Below are positions 16,584 to 26,184 of a stretch of DNA of 64,000 nt, piece by piece (within the stretch, counting starts at the first letter, position 1; each line of letters begins with the position of its first letter). This DNA is from Clostridium beijerinckii (lineage in GTDB: Bacteria > Bacillota > Clostridia > Clostridiales > Clostridiaceae). The position numbers were made by a program, and so were the translations under genes. The notes under the pieces were generated by a model that saw nothing but the letters and a program-made list of their open reading frames with translations, was not told the origin of the DNA and did no database searches. The DNA lies in assembly GCA_003129525.1 (NCBI GenBank), contig CP029329.1, positions 4,090,001 to 4,154,000 on the forward strand, read 5' to 3'.

Positions 16584-17465
16584 CTATAGAAAAGATTTTA
16601 ATTCTGATATAATATTCTCTTCGTTCCCTTCGCAATCTGTTCCTGCTATAGATATGCTAGGCTTAGTTTTCCCATGAAAATCACTTCCGCATGTTAAAAG
16701 CAGTTTATGCTTTAAAGCAAATTTCTTATAATATGACACTTGTTCTTTGCTATGATAACTGCTATAAACTTCTATGCCCTTAATTCCTTTAGAAATAACA
16801 GATTCTAATAATTGTGCATTTTCTTTAATATTATTTCCCGGATGTGCTAGAACAGGTATTCCACCACTTTCTTCAATAATTTTAATTGCTTCTTGCAAAC
16901 TTATAAATTTCACTTCCACATAAGCAAGCTTACCTTGGGCACAATAATCCCAATAAAAATTAACATATGGATTATCACTTCTTGAGCCATTCTCATAATA
17001 TGGAATAAGTAATGGATTTTTATGATTTTTATCAAATTCTATTGCAGCTTCAGCAATCATTTCACCATTAACTACCCCATTCCTAGATAATGAAGCAATT
17101 AATTCATCAGAAAAGTCTATACCTAATTCGCGAATAAATTTCATACGTTTTTTTGATGCATCTTGTTCTTGTAATATAATATTTTCTTCAATTTCATGAA
17201 AAATTGGATTATGATAGTCTATACCATATCCCAAAACATGCAAATTAACTTTATCAATAGTGCAGTCTAACTCAATTGCTGGAATAATCTCAATACTTTT
17301 ACCAGTACAATACTCTTTTGCTTCTTCTATTCCATTTATACAATTATGGTCTGCAATAGAAAAATATTTTATGTTGTTTTCTAAACATAAATCAACTAAT
17401 TTTTGAGGCTTAAATTCCCCATCATCACTACAAATAGAGTGCATATGCAAATCTATATAACTCAT
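16584..17465 (-). CDS. PHP-domain phosphoesterase (RNase AM / nucleotide phosphatase type)
   Basis: 293 residues. PHP motifs in order: DLHMHSICSDDGE (I), FSIADHNCINGIEEA (II), PAIELDC (III), PVLAHPGNN and CGSDFHG (IV): the trinuclear-metal His/Asp set. Family members remove phosphate from 3',5'-bisphosphonucleotides or degrade short RNA. Start: GGAAGGAG precedes ATG 17465, so an in-frame ATG 10 codons upstream is not used. Single-gene unit. Confidence 0.8.
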   Translation of the reverse strand: MSYIDLHMHSICSDDGEFKPQKLVDLCLENNIKYFSIADHNCINGIEEAKEYCTGKSIEIIPAIELDCTIDKVNLHVLGYGIDYHNPIFHEIEENIILQEQDASKKRMKFIRELGIDFSDELIASLSRNGVVNGEMIAEAAIEFDKNHKNPLLIPYYENGSRSDNPYVNFYWDYCAQGKLAYVEVKFISLQEAIKIIEESGGIPVLAHPGNNIKENAQLLESVISKGIKGIEVYSSYHSKEQVSYYKKFALKHKLLLTCGSDFHGKTKPSISIAGTDCEGNEENIISELKSFL

Positions 17466-17621
17466 TTTAAATTTCTCCTTCCAAGTCAAAATCATCTTTT
17501 AATTATTTTCTTTCATTATGTATATTATAATGATATTCCATAATATCTGACAATGATATAAGGATAATCTATATTTTTATAATAATCGTACATTCATAGA
17601 AATTATAGATTTTGCATGGTA

Positions 17622-17656
17622 AAATACCGCAAATCCTTTTGAATAATGCGGTATTT
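17622..17656 (-). terminator. Terminator of the alpha/beta hydrolase gene
   Basis: AAATACCGCA / TGCGGTATTT stem with 15-nt loop. Confidence 0.65.
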
Positions 17657-17710
17657 AAATTAATTATTTAATTTTATACTTTTATTAAAACACTCTACAT
17701 TTCAAAAGCT

Positions 17711-18523
17711 TTATTTTTCAATAAATTTCACTAATTCTTCGTTAAATTTCTCACGTTGATCATAGAAAGATGCATGACCGCTGTATTCGAATGGTAAAAG
17801 CTTTGAATTTTTAATATTTTGTTCTTGTAATTGTCCTAGCTCAAATGGTACAACTTTATCATGAATTCCATGAATAATCAAAGTTGGAACATTTATTGCT
17901 CCAAGATCAGAAGACAATGTTTCATTTAGCCAAGTATTTGCAATAGCCGCAGTTGACCATCCTGCTGCCTGTAATCCCAATTGGAAGAACCACTCTTTGA
18001 AAGCTTCAGTTATATGTTGATAGAAAAATATATCGCCAAAACCCTGAAGCATTTTAGGACGATCAGTATTTGTTCCTTCAATAATTTGCAGAACAATTTC
18101 TTTATCTACACCATAAGGGAAATTAGGACGCTTGATAAGACTTGGTGCCGCTGCAGCAAAAAGAGCGAGCTTTGATACTCCATATCCTTTATGGCGTGCC
18201 ATGTATCTAATGGCTATTGATCCTCCAGTTGAATGTCCAGCTAGTGTAATATCATGTAATTCCAATGTACCAATAACAGATCTAACATCATCTGCCAATG
18301 TATCATAATCGTATCCACTATAAGGCTTATCTGAATTGCCGAATCCTCTTGTATCTATTCCGATGCATCTGTATCCCATCTTCGAAAGCTGGTCAAATTG
18401 ATATTCAAACAGTTTATGGCTTCCAGGCCAACCGTGTAAAAACAAAATTGTTTTTTTACCTTCATCGTTAAGATCTTCTACATAAATTTTTACATTAGGC
18501 TCTACTTTAACATAGTAGCTCAT
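17711..18523 (-). CDS. Alpha/beta hydrolase (haloperoxidase/esterase type)
   Basis: 270 residues, cytoplasmic. Oxyanion motif FLHGWPGS (~28-35), nucleophile elbow AGHSTGG (Ser ~97), acid in IIHGIHDKVVP and His in EYSGHASFYDQ near the C-terminus, so the full triad is present. Similar to non-haem chloroperoxidases; the natural substrate is not predictable. Ribosome site TTGGAGG. Own terminator. The 422 bp upstream (18524-18945) is AT-rich, with no gene seen. Confidence 0.85.
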   Translation of the reverse strand: MSYYVKVEPNVKIYVEDLNDEGKKTILFLHGWPGSHKLFEYQFDQLSKMGYRCIGIDTRGFGNSDKPYSGYDYDTLADDVRSVIGTLELHDITLAGHSTGGSIAIRYMARHKGYGVSKLALFAAAAPSLIKRPNFPYGVDKEIVLQIIEGTNTDRPKMLQGFGDIFFYQHITEAFKEWFFQLGLQAAGWSTAAIANTWLNETLSSDLGAINVPTLIIHGIHDKVVPFELGQLQEQNIKNSKLLPFEYSGHASFYDQREKFNEELVKFIEK

Positions 18524-18945
18524 TTATAACCTCCAATAATAAATAACTATATTATTAGGTTATTCCTTTGTACATAAATTTGTGAATAACAAACAAAAAG
18601 ACATTGAGCACATTTCAAACATATAGTTGTGATTTTTGATTTTTGTATATTTTTGTAAAATTCGAAACTTATCCTAATAAAATTTCTAATACTTTGAGCA
18701 GCTCTGTAGTATTGCAACATCTCACAATATTTTTCAATCTACTGTCATAAAAAAATATATGCTTAAGTACAATATAATGATTTTCACTTCATAAATATGA
18801 ATATTAAGTAACATTTTAGGTCATAATAATTATTATAAATAAATATGTTAATTCTATTTCTTTGTGAATATTTTACATATATATTGTAATTTATTGATAA
18901 AATGTATTACGGCATTAAATAGCATTAACGAAGGGACGTTTATAA

Positions 18946-19497
18946 ATGCTAAAAGTAAAGAGACTAATATGCTTATTAAGTCTTACATTTTTATTTAATA
19001 CTTATACTCTAAACATATCAAAACCATTAAATACTTTAGCAACAGACGTTGTAAAAGATAAAGATATGAAAATTATACATAAAGATGAAATTGAATTAGA
19101 TGAAAATTCCATTAAACTGCAATATGAAAAAATGAAGCAAAAAGAATTATTAAAGGAAATGAATGAGAAAATGGATAAACCTGAATGGAAAGAGTTTATA
19201 CTAACTTTTTATACATCTCTTGAATCTGAAAATAGTAGCTCTGGTGCAGTTACTTGTCAAAATAAACCCCTATCGCCTGGTGGTGTAGCTAATAACGTAA
19301 TACCTCTAAACACTAAATTATATTTAGAAAATTATGGACAAGTTATTGTTAATGATAAAGGCTCTGATAAATATTTTGGTGTAGACAATAGATTAGATGT
19401 CTTTATAAAAAGAGAACCTGGCGAAAGTGACCGGCAATATTCACGAAGAGTAAATGGTTATGGAGTACAAAAGGTTCAGGGTTATATAGTTAAATAA
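18946..19497 (+). CDS. Secreted 3D-domain protein
   Basis: 183 residues: signal peptide (KRLICLLSLTFLFNTY, ~4-22), a charged helical linker (KLQYEKMKQKELLKEMNEKM), then a 3D (Asp-Asp-Asp) domain with FYTSLESENSS, GGVANNVIPLNTKLYL, GQVIVNDKGSD and DNRLDVFI. The 3D domain is a double-psi barrel related to MltA, usually cell-wall hydrolytic (YabE/YocH types). Acts outside the membrane, probably on peptidoglycan. Single gene, with its own terminator. Confidence 0.8.
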   Translation: MLKVKRLICLLSLTFLFNTYTLNISKPLNTLATDVVKDKDMKIIHKDEIELDENSIKLQYEKMKQKELLKEMNEKMDKPEWKEFILTFYTSLESENSSSGAVTCQNKPLSPGGVANNVIPLNTKLYLENYGQVIVNDKGSDKYFGVDNRLDVFIKREPGESDRQYSRRVNGYGVQKVQGYIVK

Positions 19498-19579
19498 TAT
19501 ATAAGTATAAATTCTGTGCTTTTTCCATTGAGGGAATAGTATCAAGTCTAATATAATCGTATAACTTATACACATAAGA

Positions 19580-19613
19580 TTTTAGACCTTGGAAGTTATT
19601 CCGAGGTCTAAAA
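19580..19613 (+). terminator. Terminator of the 3D-domain gene
   Basis: TTTTAGACCTTGG / CCGAGGTCTAAAA stem with 8-nt loop. A further weak inverted repeat (AAAATCACA ... TGTGATTTT) lies at 19679-19722. Confidence 0.65.
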
Positions 19614-19776
19614 ATAGTGAGATTATTAATAAGAACCAACAATACTGTTGGAGGGCACTGAAAAGCACTTTTTCAACAAAATCACAACGTAATAATGTAA
19701 GTTTAAGTAGTGTGATTTTTAACTAAATGGTACTTTTTCAATAACATCTACTGTTGTACCTCTCTTTAGGTATTCC

Positions 19777-20124
19777 TTAATAAAAAGGATAGTAAGGATA
19801 TGGTGGTGGAGCAATGTACGTTAATAAAGCTAATTCAGCTAACTCATTAAGTGGAAAAAATCTACGTCTAAAGCGTCTGAATCTTCTTCTAGGACGGTCA
19901 TAATTATGATATTGTCTTTGTTCATCAGATTGATTTTCACTTTCTTTCTCCATTACATCCTCACCAACTAACATGGTAATTTTATCTTCATCTACATTTT
20001 CAATAATTCCATCAAGTTTATTTCCATCTGTCATTGTTAAAATAATATGATAGTACATATAATTTTTGCATTCATCTTGTACATCTCTTAAGTCCCTGTA
20101 ATAATTATCTCTTCCTAAATTCAT
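19777..20124 (-). CDS. Unknown 115-residue protein with LSm-like N-half and Arg-rich/Tyr-Pro tail
   Basis: N-terminal part (HIILTMTDGNKLDGIIENVDEDKITMLVG) has the strand pattern of small LSm/SH3-like barrels. It is followed by an Arg-rich stretch (RPRRRFRRFRRRFFPLNE) and a hydrophobic tail PPPYPYYPFY. Similar small proteins with Pro/Tyr tails are common and uncharacterised in Firmicutes. Ribosome site AAAGGAG. Confidence 0.7.
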   Translation of the reverse strand: MNLGRDNYYRDLRDVQDECKNYMYYHIILTMTDGNKLDGIIENVDEDKITMLVGEDVMEKESENQSDEQRQYHNYDRPRRRFRRFRRRFFPLNELAELALLTYIAPPPYPYYPFY

Positions 20125-20494
20125 TTTTTTTTACCATCTCCTTTCCAATACCATCATATTCATGATAAAAAAAACTGTACCATTTTTAATTTACAAATAT
20201 TCATAAAATAAAATTCAACAAATAAATTTATGAATAATATCAAATTATGTTTTTATTCTATTGTTTTATGAATATATGAAAAATATTGCCATTTCTGCCG
20301 AATACAACACTAATTTATTTACTACTTGCACTTGTGCATGAATATTAAGAATAATAAAACAAATACTATGAAAGTAAATAACGCATTTAGACAAGCATAC
20401 ATAATTTAGGGTATATTAGGAATCAATTTTTATAAGATGTATGTATATAAAATAAACGTGCAAGTGTAATCATCATACTTAGGAGGTAAATAAT
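20125..20494. other. Non-coding divergent intergenic region
   Basis: 370 bp without a gene between divergent units. It contains the short palindrome TGCACTTGTGCA (20327-20338); a related GTGCAAGTGT recurs at about 20458. Otherwise I see only AT-rich sequence. Confidence 0.4.
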
Positions 20495-21520
20495 ATGAAA
20501 AGGAAGATTAACATTATAGTAGTTTTTATATTCACACTTTTTGTAGCAGGATTTTTCATTATAAAAAGCTTAACTGAAACAAGTAATGGTAAAATTAATA
20601 CATATGTTGCATTAAACTTACAATTAGATAAAATTCTTAATCCTCAATCAATAAATGATGAACAAATAGAACAAATTAGACCACACTTAAATAGAGAGTC
20701 TACTAAGTTATCTAAGGAACCAATACCATTTTCAAACATTAAAAATATTACTGTAGAAGCGAACTCCGGAAAAATACCAGTGAGAATATATACACCTGAA
20801 AACGGAGAAATATTTCCTATAATTATTTATTCACATGGTGGTACCTGGATCGCAGGAAATCTTGATACTCATGACAGTGTTTGTAGAAAGCTTTCTCAAA
20901 ATACAAATGCGATAGTTATATCTGTAGACTATCGCCTTGCTCCAGAAAATCCTTTTCCTGCTGGTCTTAATGATGTATACAATATACTCCAATGGACTTA
21001 TAAAAATTCAGAAAGTATAAATGGAGATAAAAAACATATAGCACTTGTAGGAGATAGTGCAGGTGGAAATCTTTCAGCAGCAGTTTCATTAATGGCACGA
21101 GATAAAAATGGTCCTCAAATTGCTTGTCAGGTATTAATATATCCTTCCACAAACATATATGAATTAAATACTCAATCTTGGTCTTATTTTTCTAATGACT
21201 TCAATATTTCAAAAGAAAATATGGAAAAATACATTTCATTTTACGTACCACGAAAAGAAGATAGAAAAAATCCATATGCATCTCCGCTTTTAGCTAATGA
21301 TTTCAACAACTTACCTAGTACTCTTATAATTACAGCGGAAATTGATCCCCTTCGAGATGAAGGAGAAGCTTATGGAAATAAATTAAAGGAGAATGGAATT
21401 CAAGTAGATGTTATAAGAATTAATGGTGTTACTCATGGATTTATTACAATGGATAAGATTACGGATAAGGCAGATGAATCATTGAATCAAATTTCTTTAT
21501 ATCTCAAAAATAAATTTTAA
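20495..21520 (+). CDS. Membrane-anchored/secreted acetyl esterase, HSL family
   Basis: 341 residues. N-terminal hydrophobic segment (IIVVFIFTLFVAGFFII, ~7-23) is a signal anchor. Hormone-sensitive-lipase family marks: HGGTWIAGNLDTHD oxyanion motif, VDYRLAPENPFPAG, nucleophile GDSAGGNLS, acid in TAEIDPLRDEG and His in THGFI. Hydrolyses short-chain esters. Ribosome site AGGAGGT. Extracellular location is inferred from the anchor, unusual for this mostly cytoplasmic family. Confidence 0.87.
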   Translation: MKRKINIIVVFIFTLFVAGFFIIKSLTETSNGKINTYVALNLQLDKILNPQSINDEQIEQIRPHLNRESTKLSKEPIPFSNIKNITVEANSGKIPVRIYTPENGEIFPIIIYSHGGTWIAGNLDTHDSVCRKLSQNTNAIVISVDYRLAPENPFPAGLNDVYNILQWTYKNSESINGDKKHIALVGDSAGGNLSAAVSLMARDKNGPQIACQVLIYPSTNIYELNTQSWSYFSNDFNISKENMEKYISFYVPRKEDRKNPYASPLLANDFNNLPSTLIITAEIDPLRDEGEAYGNKLKENGIQVDVIRINGVTHGFITMDKITDKADESLNQISLYLKNKF

Positions 21521-21772
21521 TTTTAATCTTTGGATATTAATTAGATAACATATATATGTTAAAAAAATAGTCTATATTAATTAGATAACAATATCTTAAT
21601 TTACTGAAGAATTAAAACTACAACTTATATTATCTTTTATATAATGCGTAAAAAATTAATACTATGCTTATGACATTTTACAAAAATCTATATTTTTGTG
21701 CATAATATTCCAGCATATATAAATTAAATTGACACATAATATAAGAGAAGAAATAAAAAAGGAGTGATTAAA

Positions 21773-21931
21773 ATGGATGCAAATTCATCTATAAAATGTT
21801 CAGTTGACAAATGCCAATATCATGCACAAGAAAAAAATTATTGTACATTACAATCAATTAAAGTAGGTACACATGAAGCAAATCCAACAAAAATTGAATG
21901 TACAGATTGTGAGTCATTTGAAGTAAAATAG
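21773..21931 (+). CDS. DUF1540 small cysteine protein
   Basis: 52 residues with C9, C14, C24, C43 and C46 in the family pattern (C-x4-C-x9-C ... TxC); reads CSVDKCQYHAQ, NYCTLQSIKVG, ECTDCESF. Probably a metal-binding knuckle; function unknown. GGAGTGATTAAA precedes the ATG. DUF1540 proteins are widespread in spore-forming Firmicutes. Confidence 0.9.
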   Translation: MDANSSIKCSVDKCQYHAQEKNYCTLQSIKVGTHEANPTKIECTDCESFEVK

Positions 21932-21961
21932 TAAATTTGATATATTAATTTACTATTTTAT

Positions 21962-22000
21962 AAAAAGTGATTTAATATGAGATTTTTTAAATCACTTTTT
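21962..22000 (+). terminator. Terminator of the DUF1540 gene
   Basis: AAAAAGTGATTTAA / TTAAATCACTTTTT with T-tract. Confidence 0.8.
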
Positions 22001-22047
22001 TTATTTTACTACTACACAATATAATAAGATTTCTAACATATTACAAA

Positions 22048-22093
22048 AAATAAATCACGTAAGTAATAACCACATTACTTACGTGATTTATTT
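22048..22093 (+). terminator. Second, perfect 20-bp hairpin with T-tract
   Basis: Arms 22048-22067 and 22074-22093 are exact complements around AACCAC; seven T follow on the plus strand. It is 47 nt after the first terminator, so it is either a back-up terminator or a repeat element. Confidence 0.65.
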
Positions 22094-22242
22094 TTTTCTT
22101 ATTTCATAAAACCATCAACATAATTATTTTTCAGCAAAGCCAAAATAAACATGATTTACATATAAATTTCTTCTTTAATATGACTTCAAATGCATATTTT
22201 TATCAAAGCTAAACAAACTATAAAAAAGTGAGGTGTACATAA

Positions 22243-22560
22243 ATGAGAATGAGGAAATTTATAATAGTTTTTTTAATGTCCATAATTGCTTTTACAGAAA
22301 TGCCACAAGCAATTTTCACGTCAGATTCTTATAAACAAGGTACTTATAATATTTCTGAAGCCAAGGACTTTAGTGCTACTGCTAAGCTTATAACACCAAA
22401 CAATGTTACAAGTTTAATAATAATTGATTCTAATAGTAATCAAAAATTCTATAAGAGATTTGATACAGTAGATGAAGTTATAAACTTAGGCGTTATTAAA
22501 AATGGCGATGTTATTGCAATAGTTGGTAAAGGAGAAATAGCTATTACTCTTTCTAAATAA
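22243..22560 (+). CDS. Small secreted protein, unknown
   Basis: 105 residues: signal peptide (KFIIVFLMSIIAFTEMPQA, ~5-23) and a ~80-residue beta-rich domain (TAKLITPNNVTSLIIIDSN, FDTVDEVINLGVIKNGDVIAIVG). Similar short exported proteins occur in clostridia, but I know no function. GTGAGGTG lies upstream of ATG 22243. Confidence 0.75.
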   Translation: MRMRKFIIVFLMSIIAFTEMPQAIFTSDSYKQGTYNISEAKDFSATAKLITPNNVTSLIIIDSNSNQKFYKRFDTVDEVINLGVIKNGDVIAIVGKGEIAITLSK

Positions 22561-22758
22561 ATACAAAGTGGATATTATACATTTTATTATTATGGATTAA
22601 TTCCATGCATTAGATTATAGTAATATTCACGACTACTTAAGTTTTGATTTTAAATGAAATATTCATCATAACATTTTTGTGTTTATTTTATAATGTTACT
22701 ATGCAATAAAACAGGATATAATAAATTAAAATATAATATCCTGCTTTATATATAAAAA

Positions 22759-23217
22759 TTAATAATATATTTCGCTCACTTCTCTTGTAAAACCATAATC
22801 AACAATGACGGGTCTTCCATTAATAATTCCCCAGCTACTATTCCTCTTTAAATCAGCCAATAATAAATTATAGTTCCTTGCAATATTCTGTAGTTCTTTT
22901 GAATTAAACAGTTCCCTTTCATTTTTAACATTGAAATATTTCAATATATATGAAATATTATATATTTTTTCTGCCTTTTGCATTATTAGTAATTTGAAGT
23001 TTTCTGAAGCCTGTATAACTTTTGCAAATAAATCGGAATGATCATTAGATGAAATTATATACTCACACTTATTTTGCGCAATTCCTGCTTTATTTTTTGC
23101 CATTTTGATTACATATCCATTTCCCATATCAAATACTTTTCTACCAGAACCTGAACCAATATATCTATAATATCCCCGTGTTATATTCATTTTAATTTGA
23201 TTAAATGAAATAGCCAT
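22759..23217 (-). CDS. Small protein-kinase-fold-like protein
   Basis: 152 residues. RYIGSGSGRKVFDMGNGYVIKMAKNK has a Gly-rich loop followed by a beta-strand Lys, and the C-terminal IVDYGFT resembles a DFG-like strand: a miniature kinase/phosphotransferase fold, perhaps inactive since no HxD loop is obvious. AAGGTG precedes ATG 23217; an upstream in-frame ATG (23235) precedes that site and is rejected. A hairpin CAGGATAT / ATATCCTG at about 22711-22743 ends the unit. Confidence 0.6.
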   Translation of the reverse strand: MAISFNQIKMNITRGYYRYIGSGSGRKVFDMGNGYVIKMAKNKAGIAQNKCEYIISSNDHSDLFAKVIQASENFKLLIMQKAEKIYNISYILKYFNVKNERELFNSKELQNIARNYNLLLADLKRNSSWGIINGRPVIVDYGFTREVSEIYY

Positions 23218-23370
23218 TTCGAGCACCTTCTTCATTAGCGATCTCTTTAAAATTATTAATAAACCTGTACATATTATATTATTCGCTCAACATTCTATTC
23301 GTTCATAATTCTCTACTATTATGGCCTAATTATCACATGTTTTTAAATACCCTATTATCCATTTTTAGAA

Positions 23371-23559
23371 TTATGATTGTGTTTTTTCTCCTGTAATTGC
23401 TATAATTTCTGTTTTATTTAGAAATGCAATGTTTTTATTAGCGTTTTCAAAGCAATATCCTGATACTTCACCTGTTGTTCCGCTTTTTGATATTTCATAT
23501 TGTTCACATTTAAAATCAATTATTACCCCATTTGTAAGATATATTTTTATTAAATACAT
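23371..23559 (-). CDS. Unknown 62-residue protein
   Basis: MYLIKIYLTNGVIIDFKCEQ..., beta-rich, ends EIIAITGEKTQS; looks like a small SH3/LSm-type barrel (IYLTNGVIIDFKC ... KTEIIAITG). AAGGGAAG upstream. No family assignment. Confidence 0.6.
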   Translation of the reverse strand: MYLIKIYLTNGVIIDFKCEQYEISKSGTTGEVSGYCFENANKNIAFLNKTEIIAITGEKTQS

Positions 23560-23732
23560 TGTTTTACTTCCCTTATCAAATTTTAGTATTGAACTTTCCT
23601 AATTTTGATTTTATAGGCTTTTACTCCTCTTCTAATATTCTATTTGTTGTATAATATAATTGTGTATTTTTACTTCCATAACATCTCATCTTTTTTGATT
23701 ATACTTAAAAACTTAGAATTGTGTAGCAAAAA

Positions 23733-23769
23733 AAATATCACACTTTCATTTCTGAATAATGTGATATTT
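23733..23769 (-). terminator. Terminator of the chemoreceptor-like gene
   Basis: AAATATCAC / GTGATATTT outer stem; its right arm (TGAATAATGTGATATTT) is identical to that of the hairpin at 4500-4519. Confidence 0.6.
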
Positions 23770-23823
23770 AAATCTGCTACTTATTTTTGCTTATACATAC
23801 TAAGTTTGTGAATTAAAAGACTC

Positions 23824-24663
23824 TTATTTATTCATATCTTCAGATAATTTCAAGAGACTACTTGATACTTCGCTTAATCTCTGACTACTAGATGCAATTT
23901 GTTCTGCTTGTGCAGCCTGTGCTTCACTTGTGACAGAAAAATTACTTAATACATCTACTATGGAGTTTGTATTTATTTTAATCTGTGCTAGTGTTTCACT
24001 AATTTGTCCTGTTGGATCTTTACTATTAGTAGCAAGTTTTCTTATTTCACCAGCTACAACATTGAAACCTCTCCCATGTTCACCAGCTCTTGCTGCTTCA
24101 ATTGCTGCATTAAGACCTAATAAATTTGTGGTATCTGCTATACTTTTTATATATGAAATTATACCATCCATATTTGCAATACTACTTTGAGTTTCTGTTA
24201 CTAAATGGTTAACATTTTGACTATTTGTAGATAATTCCTGCGTAGAAGCAGCCAACTCCTCCGAAGATGCCGCCAACTCTTCTGAAAATGCCTGTAATTC
24301 ATTTGCCATTTCATTTATTTCATTTTCTTTTTGTAAAGAAATTGCATATGTTATTGTTCCAACTACATTCTTGGTACTTGGATTAATTACTGGTATTGCA
24401 TAAGCAGTAATTGGAAAACCAAAAGTTTCTTTTGGGTAACGTAACGATTGCCTTTGTCCTGTTCTCATAGCAATTTCAGAAGCCCCTCCCTTTACTATTG
24501 CCATATCCTCGTTAATACTTAATTTAAAAGTTTCTGCCTGCTTAATCAATACATATTTTTCTTTATCTGTTATTCCTATACCTACATCAGATACGAATAG
24601 CGTTGGTAAAACGCTATATACTGTTTTTAGTGCCTCAAAAAATTCTTCATCATTTGTGTTCAT
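23824..24663 (-). CDS. Soluble methyl-accepting chemotaxis protein, short
   Basis: 279 residues, no membrane segment. N-terminal ~115 residues form a sensor of the CodY-GAF/Cache-like type ([43 protein letters not shown]). The signalling half has the conserved hairpin tip [37 protein letters not shown]; the usual ARAGE...GFAVVA becomes GFNVVA, and the coiled coil is short. Interacts with CheA/CheW. GAGGGGGAAG precedes the ATG. Confidence 0.85.
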   Translation of the reverse strand: MNTNDEEFFEALKTVYSVLPTLFVSDVGIGITDKEKYVLIKQAETFKLSINEDMAIVKGGASEIAMRTGQRQSLRYPKETFGFPITAYAIPVINPSTKNVVGTITYAISLQKENEINEMANELQAFSEELAASSEELAASTQELSTNSQNVNHLVTETQSSIANMDGIISYIKSIADTTNLLGLNAAIEAARAGEHGRGFNVVAGEIRKLATNSKDPTGQISETLAQIKINTNSIVDVLSNFSVTSEAQAAQAEQIASSSQRLSEVSSSLLKLSEDMNK

Positions 24664-24746
24664 TGTTTACTTCCCCCTCGTAACTTTATTATCGTAACAT
24701 TATACAATCCTTATTCTAAAGTAAATCTCTTCTTTCGCTTACTAAT

Positions 24747-25259
24747 TTATTCTTCTAATGGTTTTTTAGGCCCAGCTAAATCCAATTGGTAAAAAGCAAG
24801 GTCTAGCCATTTTCCAAATTTAAATCCTGCTTTTGTTACTGTACCGGAATATTTAAATCCAAATTTTTCATGAATTTTTATACTATTTTCATTCAAACTG
24901 TCAATACATGCTACCATAGTTGCATATTCATTTTTATTAGCAATGTCTATTAATTCTTTTAATAAAGTCTTTCCTAATCCCAAGTTCCTATAATCCTTAT
25001 GAACATATACAGAATGTTCTATTGTATATTTAAAAGCTGGATAAGCTCTAAATGGCCCATATGTGGCAAATGCAATAACTTTGCCATTTTTCTCAAATAC
25101 TAATAATGGGTGTCCATCTTGCTTCCCTTTTTCATACCATTGTATCCTATCATCAAGAGTATGAGGCTTATAAGCATATATAGCCGTTGTATTCAATATC
25201 GCGTCATTATAAATTTCTAGAATATCCATTAAATCTTTTTCGTTTGCTTCTCTTATCAT
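24747..25259 (-). CDS. GNAT N-acetyltransferase, phosphinothricin acetyltransferase-like
   Basis: 170 residues. Acetyl-CoA loop HKDYRNLGLGKTLLKELI (R/QxxGxG/A) and the PAT/YncA-type IREANEKDLMDILEIYNDAI start, YGPFRAYPAFKYTIEHSVYV. Family members acetylate phosphinothricin, methionine sulfoximine or similar amino acids. A second GNAT gene follows upstream at 25350-25853. Confidence 0.85.
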   Translation of the reverse strand: MIREANEKDLMDILEIYNDAILNTTAIYAYKPHTLDDRIQWYEKGKQDGHPLLVFEKNGKVIAFATYGPFRAYPAFKYTIEHSVYVHKDYRNLGLGKTLLKELIDIANKNEYATMVACIDSLNENSIKIHEKFGFKYSGTVTKAGFKFGKWLDLAFYQLDLAGPKKPLEE

Positions 25260-25349
25260 TTTTTTGTTCCTTTCACAATAAATTAGCTTTTCTATATTTT
25301 AACATCTTCCTTATAATACGTAAAATTGTTTAATTATTATTCTAATAAC

Positions 25350-25853
25350 TTATAGTATTTTTTCAAAAGCCACTCTTTTACTTTTATCTTCTAAATAAAT
25401 TATTCCACAGAACTGAAACTTGTTTTTCTTAAGCAACTTTTGCATAGATATGTTTTCTTCGTGTGTATCTATTTTGATACTATGTACACCTTTATTCAAA
25501 CAAAGTTGCTCTACATTTTTGATGATTTGAGATGATAAGCCTAATCCTTTATATTTGTTGTCAACAGCTATTCTATGAATAACTGCATATTCATTATTAC
25601 TAATCCATTCACCTTCATAAATGGAGTCATATGTTTTTTCTTTATCAAAAGAAACTGCTACTGTCGCAGCAATATTATTATCTTTTAATAATACATACCC
25701 ATTTTTATTAGCAATATCATTACCTATTGTTTCAACGTTAGGATAATTATCCTGCCATTGATTAATTCCTTGTTCTTTAAAGTAAGCTTGAGCCTGCTTA
25801 ATAATGTTTATTATATTATCAACATCTGTTTCAACTGCTTTTCTAAATTCCAT
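25350..25853 (-). CDS. GNAT N-acetyltransferase
   Basis: 167 residues. MEFRKAVETDVDNIINIIKQAQ start, acetyl-CoA loop VDNKYKGLGLSSQIIKNVEQ, C-terminal NKFQFCGIIYL. Substrate unknown. AAAGGAG upstream. It is about 90 bp upstream of the other GNAT gene in the same direction, so the two may be co-transcribed. The 331-bp gap 25854-26184 carries only the terminator listed next. Confidence 0.85.
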   Translation of the reverse strand: MEFRKAVETDVDNIINIIKQAQAYFKEQGINQWQDNYPNVETIGNDIANKNGYVLLKDNNIAATVAVSFDKEKTYDSIYEGEWISNNEYAVIHRIAVDNKYKGLGLSSQIIKNVEQLCLNKGVHSIKIDTHEENISMQKLLKKNKFQFCGIIYLEDKSKRVAFEKIL

Positions 25854-26080
25854 TTCAATTCTCCTTTATATTACTTGAGTAATTTATACTTTTAAATATA
25901 TGACTTCCGTATTCGCTAACATATTTCTACTTTATTAATCTATTACTTTAAAAATTATATGTTAAATTATCCTTTCCTGATTATAATGCATGCGTTCATT
26001 GATGAGAAGAACCTATTCTCATCCTTTTCTATACTCTTTTAAAAATTTAAATTCTCCCCATTTGATGCGGCACATAAAAT

Positions 26081-26120
26081 TAACCAAACAGGATTACTTG
26101 AATAGTAGACTGTTTGGTTA
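26081..26120 (-). terminator. Terminator of the AtoC-like regulator gene
   Basis: TAACCAAACAG / CTGTTTGGTTA stem, 18-nt loop, about 65 nt after the stop. Confidence 0.6.
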
Positions 26121-26184
26121 TTCTATATTTTCTAACTTATTCTTAAATTCGTGTAAAAAGAGTTGGTGTAACTCTCTTTAATCA

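Noticed and set aside
19716..19776. Protein-like tail EYLKRGTTVDVIEKVPFS on the minus strand after the 115-residue gene
   Set aside because: No start codon or upstream coding frame; it overlaps the stop of the real gene in another frame. Could be a remnant but too short to support.
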